Shown here: piece by piece, positions 9,316 to 20,345 of the stretch
How the letters are laid out: each line of letters starts with the position of its first letter
Position numbering within the stretch: position 1 is the stretch's first letter
DNA from: Trichobilharzia regenti
Taxonomy: Eukaryota; Platyhelminthes; Trematoda; Strigeidida; Schistosomatidae
Reading direction: 5' to 3'
DNA: 64,000 nt
Assembly: GCA_944472135.2 (NCBI GenBank)
Contig: OX235262.1
Coordinates: 43,761,804-43,825,803, forward strand
Position numbers and translations under genes: made by a program
Notes under the pieces: generated by a model
What the model saw: only the letters and a program-made list of their open reading frames with translations
The model's database searches: none
What the model was told of the DNA's origin: nothing

Positions 9316-11364
9316 CTAGGTTGGAAAATCGTCGCAGAGTTCATTTGCTAACTTCCTTCTATCGGCTATATCCTCAAATCTGAACGGCAACACGCCCATG
9401 TCATTGTATCGTAGAATATAGATGACGAACAAACACACGACGTATCTGGTCAACCAATCGTAGAAACAGAGTAATTTACACCAAAGATAATAGCATTCAA
9501 TTAGTAACTTGAAACTAGAAATGCCTATATTCATGCAAGTCAATTTAACAATTACTCTCTCGTTTACACTTGGCTTATTCTCACTAAACTGAGCAATATC
9601 TTTCGTCTTTTCAAACGCACCAATACTATCATAGTCTTTGCAGAAGATACTTGAGTTGATGGGCATCTGTTTCATTGTGGATGAAAACACCAACGATGAC
9701 TGAGTGACACAAGGTGATGAACTTAGCGGTGGATCAGAAACTGTTCTTTTTCGGCTTTCAGATAGTTGTCTAACTGCAAGATTACCACCACTGCTGTCTT
9801 TCACTACTAGTTCGGGTTTAGCACTATCATCTGATGATAGGTGGGCTACACGCTGATCAATTACACTGACTGTCTCACAAGTATGCACACCTTCTGGAAC
9901 TGCATCTGCGTTCAATTCTACTTCACGTTGTAGTTGTACAGAACCTTTATTTAACTTAGCGGTAGTAGGCATATCCCTCATCTCATCATGATCAACCAAA
10001 GACAAATCTGCACTATCATGATCATTATCACAAATATTCAATTTACCGTCAAGTTCATCATTTTCAAACTCTTTAATAACAGAAGTAGACAATTTTGGTT
10101 CCTCCTCGCAAATCATTAAAGGTTTTATAACTTCACTCTGACTAGTTATACTTTGTAAACTTGTGGAGTCAGAACTCCACTCTGAAGCAGTAACTCTATT
10201 CTGTGACACTCTATTCAACAACGGCTTACCAGTTGCAACTACAGACTTCTTCACAACACCGTTATCGTCACACAATTCGGAGTCAGACCTGGAGTTTACA
10301 TTTAGCTTATCACTGAACTTGCTCACTGGTTCACAGTTCACCTTTGTATGCACCTCTTGCACACGTGTAAAACAAAACCGTGTTCGTCTTCCACCTTGTA
10401 ACTTATCTGTTGAGGATGTACTACGAAACCTGTTACACTCACTAGATCTATAGGCATTACTAGACATCATGGAGCCTTCTCGATATCCACCTCTCTGAGG
10501 CCTACTCGTCATCAATGATTGAGTTTTACCCTCAGACTGCTCTATTCTAGGGGTGAGATGTAATAGACTGGCGAACTTGCTCATAGATTGATTGACACTA
10601 GTATTTACCAGTTTCAGGATATCATCAAATTTCGGCTCGATACCCTCATCCTCCATACGGGAGCTTATCTTCACCCACTTCCTTTGCAGTCGAGTAGGTA
10701 GACGTCTTGCTATTACTTCTAGTATAAAACTCGAGTTGAGGTCACTCATGCGATTCATCGAAATCATTCCATTCGTGTAAATTAGCAAATTATCTAAAAA
10801 CTCAGTGAGTGCCTGGGAGTCATCCTGTAATTGACCACCATTACCCTTAACAGCCTCGAATAATTTCCCTGCAATCATCGAAGGTCTTCCAAACCTTTGA
10901 CGTAATATGCTCATAGCCTCGTAGTAGCCCTCTTTTGGCTTCATAAACTTACAGCACTGTATAGCTCTTGAAGCATCTCCAGTGCAATACCTCATCAAAT
11001 ACATCAATTTCATTTCATCAGTTAATAAAACACCACTCAGCATGATCTCAAACTCCTTCACAAATTGTAAATAATCAGCCGGGTTTCCATCAAAACACCG
11101 TGGTTCAAACTTAGGGAGTTTGATGTTCCTATTATCCCTGAACGGCGAAACAGTAACATCAACCATGTCATGCTTAACATCAGACACATCGTTACAAGTA
11201 ACAGGCAAGTCACCATGACTTACTTTCCTGTTTGCATCCAAGACACTCTGTCCCTTCTTTGACCCAGGCATTGTTGAACTTGACCCAATTCCAAAATGTT
11301 CCAGATATTGCTTGTTCAAAGAGGACTTGACCGGCACCAGGAAAAATGAACGGCGACTATCCAA
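9316..11364 (-). CDS. Intact 682-residue gag-like protein of nested element 1, with fused pol remnant
   Basis: This is a full open frame. The native start may be MDSRRSFF at 11364 or the internal MPGSKKGQ. Residues about 70-240 form the gag core: KFEPRCFDGNPADYLQF, DEMKLMYLM, RAIQCC, RQRFGRPS, LPTRLQRKW. Around residue 330 the zinc-knuckle position reads CFTRVQEVHTKVNC, so the second Cys of CX2CX4HX4C is replaced by Arg; compare CFSCLKIGHTKWNC in the full element. A long acidic Ser/Thr-rich stretch follows. The last 60 residues (DWLTRYVV, then PFRFEDIA, ending DDFPT) resemble a pol stretch just before the integrase zinc region joined to the extreme pol C-terminus. Protease, RT, RNase H and integrase are deleted. 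Likely role: capsid protein of a non-autonomous element. Confidence 0.85.
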   Translation of the reverse strand: MDSRRSFFLVPVKSSLNKQYLEHFGIGSSSTMPGSKKGQSVLDANRKVSHGDLPVTCNDVSDVKHDMVDVTVSPFRDNRNIKLPKFEPRCFDGNPADYLQFVKEFEIMLSGVLLTDEMKLMYLMRYCTGDASRAIQCCKFMKPKEGYYEAMSILRQRFGRPSMIAGKLFEAVKGNGGQLQDDSQALTEFLDNLLIYTNGMISMNRMSDLNSSFILEVIARRLPTRLQRKWVKISSRMEDEGIEPKFDDILKLVNTSVNQSMSKFASLLHLTPRIEQSEGKTQSLMTSRPQRGGYREGSMMSSNAYRSSECNRFRSTSSTDKLQGGRRTRFCFTRVQEVHTKVNCEPVSKFSDKLNVNSRSDSELCDDNGVVKKSVVATGKPLLNRVSQNRVTASEWSSDSTSLQSITSQSEVIKPLMICEEEPKLSTSVIKEFENDELDGKLNICDNDHDSADLSLVDHDEMRDMPTTAKLNKGSVQLQREVELNADAVPEGVHTCETVSVIDQRVAHLSSDDSAKPELVVKDSSGGNLAVRQLSESRKRTVSDPPLSSSPCVTQSSLVFSSTMKQMPINSSIFCKDYDSIGAFEKTKDIAQFSENKPSVNERVIVKLTCMNIGISSFKLLIECYYLWCKLLCFYDWLTRYVVCLFVIYILRYNDMGVLPFRFEDIADRRKLANELCDDFPT

Positions 11365-11414
11365 ACTTTCACCAACTGTATGAATCCGCCAGATCTGTTT
11401 CCATCGTCAGAAAC

Positions 11415-11772
11415 TGTCAGTCACGTCTCATAAACCGTTAATGCCCAGCTCTCGCTACGCTCGGGCCCACGCTGTTCCTTGAAGTTTTCAGAAACGCTTA
11501 GTTATAACGGACGCAAAAACCAAAACACCGATTGGCCGCTTGATATTTGTTTATTGGTACATCAACATATAAAAATAATAATTGAACTAAGGTCTGTGAA
11601 CAAATATTACAATAATAAATCATAATATTACTTCTGACGATGTTTCACTCTTCTTTCTGAACAGCGACCGATGAGACGATGACTGTCGTATTGATGCCTC
11701 CGCGAAAATTCGGGAAGTTGGTTTTGAGCAAACAACCAAGAATTGATCGTTCAATCTTCAACTTCATTGACA
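11415..11772 (-). repeat. 5' LTR of nested element 1
   Basis: 358 bp, reading TGTCAGTCACG to CATTGACA on the plus strand. Over much of its length it matches the LTR of the surrounding long element (inverted) rather than its own partner LTR at 7617-7974. Confidence 0.9.
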
Positions 11773-14700
11773 GAAGGCATTTGTGGTGAAGTCTCACGAC
11801 ACGACGAGCGAGGATGTGTGTATTTTCTGCCATAACATGCATCAATTGAGTTATTGTAATCGCCTTATCGCCATGTCACCCGTAGAAAGGTTAAAAATGG
11901 CAAAGCAGAAGCGGCTGTGTTTCAGTTGTTTAAAGATTGGGCATACAAAGTGGAATTGTAAGGCGACAAATAAAAGAAGTAGTGGTTTAACGGATATGCA
12001 CCCACTTCTGAGAACAGTGAACGAACCTGGGAGTTCGGTTAATTGTAATAGTATCTCTAGACCCCTTGACATCCCACAAGTTTTCTTAGGGGTATTACCA
12101 GTTAAGGTGAAAGGACCGAAATCTTCAGTAGAGACTTATGCATTGTTGGATAATGGTTCAGACGTTACATTGATAGATGCTGAACTGGCTGGTTGCTTGG
12201 GTATTAAAGGCCCAAAGCAACCCTTGGTTGTAAATACTTTCAATTCTGCGAAAACAGTAGTATGTGAGCGAGTGTCATTTCAGTTAGAATCCTTGGCTAC
12301 TGGGGAGACCGTGGAAGTGGATACTGCTTACACTACCTCCAGTATGAAACTTGGCGAAGCTATAGTACCTAGTCGTGAAACGGTTGTCGGTAAGCCATAC
12401 CTGTGTGACATACCTCTTCCAACACTGCAAGATGGAAGAGTGAGAGTACTCATTGGATGTAGTGTGCCAGAAGCTCACAAGGTATTAGAAGAGAGATTTG
12501 GAGGTAGAGATGATCTGTTTGCGACGAAAACACCACTGGGATGGACAGTGAGAGGACCTATACCCATAGTCCACATATCATCATTAGTTACAAACGATGG
12601 GGACAAACTAGAAACTATGATTAAAAATATGTATGACAAGGAGTTTTGTGACTGCGGTGTCCCAGGGAAGGGTCGTTCTGTAGAAGACTTAAAAGCAGTT
12701 AAAATAGCCGAGGACTCTTGTAAATACGAAAACGGGCGTTTCAGCGTTGGCCTACCATGGAGATTCAAAGATAGACAGTTGGTTTGTAATAGGAAAGTTG
12801 CTCTTAAGAGACTAATGGGTTTACAGAAGAAATTTCTGTCAGATGCAGAACTCTGGTCCAAATATAAGGAAGTCGTCGATAAACATATAATGAAGGGTTA
12901 CGTTGAAAGACTAGTTGATCAAAGTGAGCCAGGGAAGTGGTATTTGCCCCATCATCCCGTCTTTAACCCGAGGAAGCCAGGTAAACTCCGTGTGGTGTTT
13001 GATTGTTCTGCGAAACACGAAGGAGTCTCTTTAAATGATAATCTGTATAGTGGCCCAGATTGCGTGAGCTCATTAGTGGGACTGCTATTGAGATTCAGAA
13101 AGTTTACAGTTGCTGTCGCGGCGGATATTGAGGAAATGTTCCTACAGGTGAAGGTGCCAGAGAGTGACAGAGATCACTTGAGGTTTTTGTGGTTTGATGA
13201 CGGTCCTTGTGGTAAGGTGTCAGAATATAGGATGACAGTGCATCCATTTGGTGCCACATCCTCCCCATTTTGTGCTAATTTTGCTCTACGAAAGGCAGTG
13301 TCCACATTTGGTTCTAATGATTTGCTGGACGTCATAGATTGTTGCTTCTACGTGGATGATTGTTTAGCCTCCTTCGATGATGATAAGTCTGCAGTTAGAT
13401 TTGCAACAAGCATCACTGAAGTGTTAGCTAAGGCCGGCTTTCGTCTAACTAAGTGGGTCTCGAACAGCCTAGACGTTTTGAAGCATATAGATCCAGAAGA
13501 CAGAGCACCTACCGTACGAGATTTGCCTGTTGATACTCTACCAGTTGAACGCACATTAGGTATGCGATGGGATGTGAACTCTGATACCTTTGGATTTAGT
13601 GTTGGTGATATTGATAAGCCAGTTACTCGGAGAGGTGTGCTCTCTGTGTTGTCGTCCGTGTTTGACCCACTTGGATTAGTAGCACCTTATCTACTTCCGG
13701 CTAGGAGGTTATTTCAAGAGACATGCAGGAAAGGGTTACAGTGGGATGAACCATTAAGTGAGAGGCAGAGAGAAGAGTGGAAGGGGTGGGTTAACAGTTT
13801 AAGAATGCTGAATCTACATTCCGTCTCACGTCCACTTAAGCCGTCGAGAAATCATGATATAATTGACTTCCATGTTTTTTCTGATGCCTCTGAGGTTGGA
13901 TTTGGTGCAGCCGTATACATCAGAACCACCTTAAGGAATGATATAGATGTTAGCCTGGTGATGGGTAAATCTAGAGTTGCACCTCTAAAGACGGTTTCGA
14001 TTCCGAGATTAGAACTTAATGCCGCCTTACTAGCTGCGCAGTTATTCACAACGGTGTGTAAAGAGTTGGATTACCCCAAGCATCCCGTAACGTTTTGGAC
14101 TGATTCGATGTCTGTGATATATTATATACGCAACGAGTCAGCAAGATATGCATGTTTTGTAGCTAACAGAGTATCTCAAATTCGTGAACTAACAACTGTT
14201 GAGCAGTGGAGGTACGTACCGTCTGGAAAAAATCCAGCTGATCTAGCCTCGCGAGGAGTTATTGATATGAATGTGGTTAAAAATAAGTGGTGGAAAGGTC
14301 CAGAGTTCTTGCTAAGGGCTGATAGTATGTGGCCTCGTAGAGAAGATGAACCACCGATAAACGAGTGTGCCTTGGAGTTGAAGACAAGTGTCAGTTTAAC
14401 ATCTACTCAAGAAAGACATTCAGGTTTACATCCACTTTTTAAATATTATTCTTCTTGGTACAAACTACTGAAAGCGGTTGCGTGGTTGACACGATATGTT
14501 ACGTATTTAAAGGTCATGCATCTTGCGGGATACGAAAATATGAATGTGGGGCCTTTGAGAGTCGAAGATATTAGAAATGCAGAGTTAGCGATTTTGAGGG
14601 CTGCTCAGTGGGAAGCGTGGGGTGAGATTGCCAAGGAGGATAGTCCCGATTTCGCAGATTTCAAGGTGCGGTTAGATAGATTATCTCCGATAGTTTCCGA

Positions 14701-15285
14701 AGGGATCGCTAGAGTTGGTGGACGTCTACAAATGTTAGAATCGTCATATGAGACCCGTCATCCGGCTTTATTACCTTGCTACCATCCAGTCACTGATCTC
14801 ATTATAAGACACTACCATGTTCTTGAAGGTCATTTGGGTACTTCGCAAGTACTATCAAGTATTCGATGTAAGTTCTGGATAGTGAAGGGAGGTACTGCTG
14901 TCCGTAAAATAATTGATAAGTGCATGGAATGTAAACTCCGAAATGCTCGTCCAGTACAGCAGATGATGGCACCACTCCCAGCGTGGCAAGCTTCTGAAGG
15001 GAATTATCCATTTGAGTACGTTGGGGTGGATTTGTTCGGACCTTTTGTAGTGAAGAGAGGCAGAACCCTATGTAAAAGATATGGCTGTTTATTCACCTGT
15101 TTGAAAATGAGAGCTGTGCATATTGAGATGGTTCATACGCTAACTACTGATTCATTCGTGCTAGCATTACATAGATTTATAAATCGCCGGGGTGTACCGA
15201 AGATGATGTTCAGCGACAGAGGGACTAATTTTGTTGGCTGTCACGCCGAGCTTAAAGAATACTTCGAAGGTCCTCAAACGACAGT
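11773..15285 (+). pseudogene. pol portion of the long BEL/Pao element: zinc knuckles, protease, RT, RNase H, integrase (cut by nested element 2)
   Basis: Open for about 1170 residues. Numbering from 11783: a first Cys/His finger C13, C16, H20, C25; a CCHC knuckle CFSCLKIGHTKWNC at 46-59; an aspartic protease motif LLDNGSDVTLI near 121-131; RT with DIEEMFLQVKVPE, PFGATSSPFCAN and the YVDD catalytic box (CCFYVDDCLASF); RNase H with FSDASEVGFGAAVY, the ELNAALLAAQ helix and FWTDSMSV; an integrase HHCC zinc region (HVLEGHLG through KCMEC); and the first two catalytic Asp residues in YVGVDLFGPF and FSDRGTNFVG. All core residues look intact up to 15285, where nested element 2 interrupts before the third acidic residue. 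There is no separate start codon; the frame continues from gag. The domain order is that of BEL/Pao (RNase H before integrase). Confidence 0.92.
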
Positions 15286-15643
15286 TGTCAATCACGTCCC
15301 ATAAACAGTTAATGCCCAGCTCTCGCTACGCTCGGGCCCACGCTGCTCTTCGAAGATTTCAGAAACGCTTAGTTATAACGGACGAAAAAACCAAAACACC
15401 AATTGGCCGCTTGACATTTGTTTATTGGTACACCAACATATAAAAGGAATAAGCGAACTAAGGTCTGAAAACAAATATTATAATAATAAATCATTGTATA
15501 ACTTCTGACGATGTTTCACTCTTCTTTCTGAACGGCGACCGATGAGACGATGACTGTCATATTGATGCCTCCGCGAAAATTCGGGAAGTTGATTTTAAGC
15601 AAACAACCAAGAATTGATCGTTCAATCTTCAACTGCATTGACA
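15286..15643 (-). repeat. 3' LTR of nested element 2
   Basis: The first 23 bases (TGTCAATCACGTCCC...) differ from the matching LTR of nested element 1. From there on the two are the same as far as I can compare them. Confidence 0.9.
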
Positions 15644-16352
15644 CTCCCCGGCAAAAAAGGGATCCAACCCTTTTTTCCTTCACGATCAATGCACGTTGAC
15701 TTGGATGCCATTGCGAGAACCTGGGTCACATGGACAGAGCTGAAATGGAAAACAAACAGAAAAGCCAACACACCACAAGCATACCCACAGCACAATCTCA
15801 CACATCAATGACGACCTGCGCCTCCAGACAGAGACCTCCTCTTGACATCTTGCAACACAATCGCCATTTGCTAGAATGACTCTCGCAGAATGCAAAGTGA
15901 CCATGGCAGCACCTCACGATACTCTACGCACATCCTCTTATCTACTCATTACCAATTACCACTGAAATCGCTTTTCACTCATTCTGCCTCAGTTCTAGTA
16001 GCGGTGACGCATGCGAGCCTCAGTCGTTTACACTCTTTCTCATCGGCGTGTCGGACCGCAGCTAACAATTATCTCCGTGTGCATTTCATTCTCAGCAATA
16101 GCCTAGCCTCCCCGGCGTATACGACCCATCTGCTGTCCTTAACATCAATCAATTCATTCATGGATGTAGAAGAGTGGACACAACTTCAGAAGTAATCACG
16201 ACGAACAATTTAACAAAATTATGCAATAACAACAAGGTACGAAAACAACGAGTAAACACAATGAATCCAAAAAACACCAATTGATATGACACACTACACA
16301 CATAAAAACAGTACGCATAACCTCACAGATCATGACCCGATGTAATTCCTTT

Positions 16353-16971
16353 GAAGAATCGCAGGACTTACACCAGTACGCCTGCAACCCTTCACAGGTT
16401 GATGATCTTAAGTTGAAGAATGTCCGGACACAAACAAGATTAACCAACAATTACATTAATTGGAACCCACTCAATTACTTAACACAAACACATGTACAAT
16501 CAATATATTAAATGTTGTGGATTCTGGCACGGCAAACTACCTTTGAAGAACTGTAGGACTTACAGCATTACGCCTACATTCCTTCTCAGGTTGATGATCC
16601 AAGTCGAAGTCGTCCGTACGCAAAGAGAATTAACAACAGCTAGATGAGAGATGATATCAATCCAGTATATGCAATATGAACATAGGTACAAAATCACACA
16701 ACAAGAACATTGGACTGCTCATTGATGCGCTACCCTTTGAAGAATTGTAGGACTTACACCAGTACGCCTACAACCCTTCTCAGGTTGACGATTGTAATTT
16801 GTGGAATGTCCGGACACAAATAAGATGAACCAAAAATTGCGATAATTGGAACTCACACAACTATTTAACACAAACATATGTACAATCACTACATCAAATG
16901 TTGTGGATTCCGGCATGAAAATCTACCTTTGAAGAACTGTAGGACTTACAGCAGTACGCCTACAACCCTTC
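16353..16971 (-). repeat. Array of four hairpin units (nested element 2)
   Basis: Same array as in nested element 1, with units at 16353-16393, 16545-16585, 16739-16779 and 16931-16971. Unit sequences and spacers match those of nested element 1. Confidence 0.85.
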
Positions 16972-16984
16972 TCAGGTTGACGCT

Positions 16985-19033
16985 CTAGGTTGGAAAATCG
17001 TCGCAGAGTTCATTTGCTAACTTCCTTCTATCGGCTATATCCTCAAATCTGAACGGCAACACGCCCATGTCATTGTATCGTAGAATATAGATGACGAACA
17101 AACACACGACGTATCTGGTCAACCAATCGTAGAAACAGAGTAATTTACACCAAAGATAATAGCATTCAATTAGTAACTTGAAACTAGAAATGCCTATATT
17201 CATGCAAGTCAATTTAACAATTACTCTCTCGTTTACACTTGGCTTATTCTCACTAAACTGAGCAATATCTTTCGTCTTTTCAAACGCACCAATACTATCA
17301 TAGTCTTTGCAGAAGATACTTGAGTTGATGGGCATCTGTTTCATTGTGGATGAAAACACCAACGATGACTGAGTGACACAAGGTGATGAACTTAGCGGTG
17401 GATCAGAAACTGTTCTTTTTCGGCTTTCAGATAGTTGTCTAACTGCAAGATTACCACCACTGCTGTCTTTCACTACTAGTTCGGGTTTAGCACTATCATC
17501 TGATGATAGGTGGGCTACACGCTGATCAATTACACTGACTGTCTCACAAGTATGCACACCTTCTGGAACTGCATCTGCGTTCAATTCTACTTCACGTTGT
17601 AGTTGTACAGAACCTTTATTTAACTTAGCGGTAGTAGGCATATCCCTCATCTCATCATGATCAACCAAAGACAAATCTGCACTATCATGATCATTATCAC
17701 AAATATTCAATTTACCGTCAAGTTCATCATTTTCAAACTCTTTAATAACAGAAGTAGACAATTTTGGTTCCTCCTCGCAAATCATTAAAGGTTTTATAAC
17801 TTCACTCTGACTAGTTATACTTTGTAAACTTGTGGAGTCAGAACTCCACTCTGAAGCAGTAACTCTATTCTGTGACACTCTATTCAACAACGGCTTACCA
17901 GTTGCAACTACAGACTTCTTCACAACACCGTTATCGTCACACAATTCGGAGTCAGACCTGGAGTTTACATTTAGCTTATCACTGAACTTGCTCACTGGTT
18001 CACAGTTCACTTCTGTATGCACCTCTTGCACACGTGTAAAACAAAACCGTGTTTGTCTTCCACCTTGTAACTTATCTGTTGAGGATGTACTACGAAACCT
18101 GTTACACTCACTAGATCTATAGGCATTACTAGACATCATGGAGCCTTCTCGATATCCACCTCTCTGAGGCCTACTCGTCATCAATGATTGAGTTTTACCC
18201 TCAGACTGCTCTATTCTAGGGGTGAGATGTAATAGACTGGCGAACTTGCTCATAGATTGATTGACACTAGTATTTACCAGTTTCAGGATATCATCAAATT
18301 TCGGCTCGATACCCTCATCCTCCATACGGGAGCTTATCTTCACCCACTTCCTTTGCAGTCGAGTAGGTAGACGTCTTGCTATTACTTCTAGTATAAAACT
18401 CGAGTTGAGGTCACTCATGCGATTCATCGAAATCATTCCATTCGTGTAAATTAGCAAATTATCTAAAAACTCAGTGAGTGCCTGGGAGTCATCCTGTAAT
18501 TGACCACCATTACCCTTAACAGCCTCGAATAATTTCCCTGCAATCATCGAAGGTCTTCCAAACCTTTGACGTAATATGCTCATAGCCTCGTAGTAGCCCT
18601 CTTTTGGCTTCATAAACTTACAGCACTGTATAGCTCTTGAAGCATCTCCAGTGCAATACCTCATCAAATACATCAATTTCATTTCATCAGTTAATAAAAC
18701 ACCACTCAGCATGATCTCAAACTCCTTCACAAATTGTAAATAATCAGCCGGGTTTCCATCAAAACACCGTGGTTCAAACTTAGGGAGTTTGATGTTCCTA
18801 TTATCCCTGAACGGCGAAACAGTAACATCAACCATGTCATGCTTAACATCAGACACATCGTTACAAGTAACAGGCAAGTCACCATGACTTACTTTCCTGT
18901 TTGCATCCAAGACACTCTGTCCCTTCTTTGACCCAGGCATTGTTGAACTTGACCCAATTCCAAAATGTTCCAGATATTGCTTGTTCAAAGAGGACTTGAC
19001 CGGCACCAGGAAAAATGAACGGCGACTATCCAA
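16985..19033 (-). CDS. Intact 682-residue gag-like protein of nested element 2
   Basis: Same length as the protein at 9316-11364, with two residue differences seen: Gln for Arg before TRFCF, and Glu for Lys in HTEVNC. Both copies keep the open frame, the degenerate zinc knuckle (Arg for Cys) and the fused pol remnant ending DDFPT. Two copies with no stops suggest recent activity or recent duplication. The protein would depend on another element for RT and integrase. Confidence 0.85.
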   Translation of the reverse strand: MDSRRSFFLVPVKSSLNKQYLEHFGIGSSSTMPGSKKGQSVLDANRKVSHGDLPVTCNDVSDVKHDMVDVTVSPFRDNRNIKLPKFEPRCFDGNPADYLQFVKEFEIMLSGVLLTDEMKLMYLMRYCTGDASRAIQCCKFMKPKEGYYEAMSILRQRFGRPSMIAGKLFEAVKGNGGQLQDDSQALTEFLDNLLIYTNGMISMNRMSDLNSSFILEVIARRLPTRLQRKWVKISSRMEDEGIEPKFDDILKLVNTSVNQSMSKFASLLHLTPRIEQSEGKTQSLMTSRPQRGGYREGSMMSSNAYRSSECNRFRSTSSTDKLQGGRQTRFCFTRVQEVHTEVNCEPVSKFSDKLNVNSRSDSELCDDNGVVKKSVVATGKPLLNRVSQNRVTASEWSSDSTSLQSITSQSEVIKPLMICEEEPKLSTSVIKEFENDELDGKLNICDNDHDSADLSLVDHDEMRDMPTTAKLNKGSVQLQREVELNADAVPEGVHTCETVSVIDQRVAHLSSDDSAKPELVVKDSSGGNLAVRQLSESRKRTVSDPPLSSSPCVTQSSLVFSSTMKQMPINSSIFCKDYDSIGAFEKTKDIAQFSENKPSVNERVIVKLTCMNIGISSFKLLIECYYLWCKLLCFYDWLTRYVVCLFVIYILRYNDMGVLPFRFEDIADRRKLANELCDDFPT

Positions 19034-19083
19034 ACTTTCACCAACTGTATGAATCTACCAGATCTGTTTCCATCGTCAGAAAC

Positions 19084-19441
19084 TGTCAGTCACGTCTCAT
19101 AAACCGTTAATGCCCAGCTCTCGCTACGCTCGGGCCCACGCTGTTCCTTGAAGTTTTCAGAAACGCTTAGTTATAACGGACGCAAAAACCAAAACACCGA
19201 TTGGCCGCTTGATATTTGTTTATTGTTACACCAACATATAAAAAGATTAAGCGAACTATGGTCTGAAAACAAATATTACAATAATAAATCATTGTTTTAC
19301 TTCTGACGATGTTTCACTCTTCTTTCTGAACGGCGACCGATGAGACGATGACTGTCATATTGATGCCTCCGCGAAAATTGGGGAAGTTGATTTTAAGCAA
19401 ACAACCAAGAATTGATCGTTCAATCTTCAGCTCCATCGACA
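19084..19441 (-). repeat. 5' LTR of nested element 2, mosaic
   Basis: The half from 19084 matches the LTR type of the long element (TGTCAGTCACG...GATATTTGTTTATTG). The other half differs from it (ATATAAAAAGATTAAGCG..., ending CTCCATCGACA). It is therefore a mosaic of at least two LTR subtypes. Confidence 0.85.
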
Positions 19442-20095
19442 AGAGTTTAGGAAGACTTACTGAAAAGGAACATCGAGTGGTACTTCAATCCACCACGTAC
19501 CAGCCATAGATTTGCGCTATGGGAAAGACTTATAGGAATTAATAAGCGTTTTTGAAGCTCCATAATTAAAAACCAGAGTTTGAATGACGAAACGCTGGAG
19601 ACATTTTTTTGTGAAGCTGAACGAATATTAAATGACCGGCCGTTATCACCTGTGAGTGACGACGTCAAGGATTTTGATGTGTTAACCCCAAATAAATTAT
19701 TGTTATTGAGAGGCAACCCTGGCATAGAGGACGCAAGCGGGGAAGGAATACCTACGTTTAAAAGATGGAAACAAGCCAGGCACATGAAAGATATATTTTG
19801 GAAAAGATGGTTAAAGGAGTATGTTCTAACACTGCAAACCAGGGACAAGTGGAAAAAGTTGTGCCGAAACTTAAAGGTTGGTGACATAGTATTAGTAGCA
19901 GATAAATGTGCCACAGGTAGGTGGCCTTTGGGAGTGGTAGTAAGGCTGACCTGTACTGGTGATGGATTGGTGAGGACGGCTGAGGTGAGAACTAGTTGTG
20001 GCATGTTGGTGCGAGATATCAGAAGACTGTGTCTACTGGAAGGTGCTGAGAGTAGAGAGTCGGAGGATGAAACACTAGATGATTTTCCAACCTAG
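19442..20095 (+). pseudogene. C-terminal integrase part of pol of the long BEL/Pao element, frameshifted
   Basis: The first frame reads SLGRLTEKEH and then runs into a stop at about 19509. A one-base shift near 19470 is needed to reach the expected EWYFNPPRTSH and the LWERLI block with the third catalytic acidic residue. Further breaks precede 19580. From 19580 a 171-residue open stretch covers the integrase C-terminus: a LNDRPLSPVS region, a PTFKRWKQARHM block, LKVGDIVLVAD, and the end DDFPT. So the copy is disabled by small mutations as well as by insertions. Confidence 0.85.
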
Positions 20096-20108
20096 GGCGT
20101 CAACCTGA

Positions 20109-20345
20109 GAAGGGTTGTAGGCGTACTGCTGTAAGTCCTACAATTCTTCAAAGGGTAGCGCATCAATGAGCAGTCCAATGTGCTCGGTGTGTGATTTTGT
20201 ACATATGATCATATTGTATATACTGAATTGATATCATCTGTCATCTAGCTGTTGGTAATTCTGTTTGTGTCCGGACATTCCACAACTTACAATGGTCAAC
20301 CTGTGAAGGTTTGTAGGCGTACTGGTGTAAGTCCTGCGATTCTTC
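20109..20345 (+). repeat. Two hairpin units in the 3' region of the long BEL/Pao element
   Basis: Units at 20109-20149 (GAAGGGTTGTAGG pairing with CCTACAATTCTTC, 13 positions) and 20305-20345 (GAAGGTTTGTAGG with CCTGCGATTCTTC, more wobbles, one mismatch), 196 bases apart. An upstream CAACC (20101-20105) could instead pair with GGTTG (20113-20117), so two mutually exclusive folds are possible. The array starts 13 bases after the pol stop codon. Confidence 0.8.

Larger units (their letters stand above)
7617..11772 (-). mobile_element. Nested gag-only BEL/Pao element 1 (4156 bp)
   Basis: It is bounded by 358-bp LTRs at 7617-7974 and 11415-11772 and flanked by a 5-bp target duplication GAAGG (7612-7616 and 11773-11777). 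On the minus strand the order is LTR, leader, 682-residue gag ORF, array of four hairpins, conserved 3' segment, LTR. There is no protease, RT, RNase H or integrase. It is inserted antisense into the gag-pol frame of the long element and is almost identical to nested element 2. Confidence 0.95.
15286..19441 (-). mobile_element. Nested gag-only BEL/Pao element 2 (4156 bp)
   Basis: Exactly the same length and layout as nested element 1, with 358-bp LTRs at 15286-15643 and 19084-19441. Flanks are ACAGT on the left and AGAGT on the right, a 4-of-5 match that may be a decayed target duplication. It interrupts the integrase coding region of the long element, again antisense. Confidence 0.92.
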
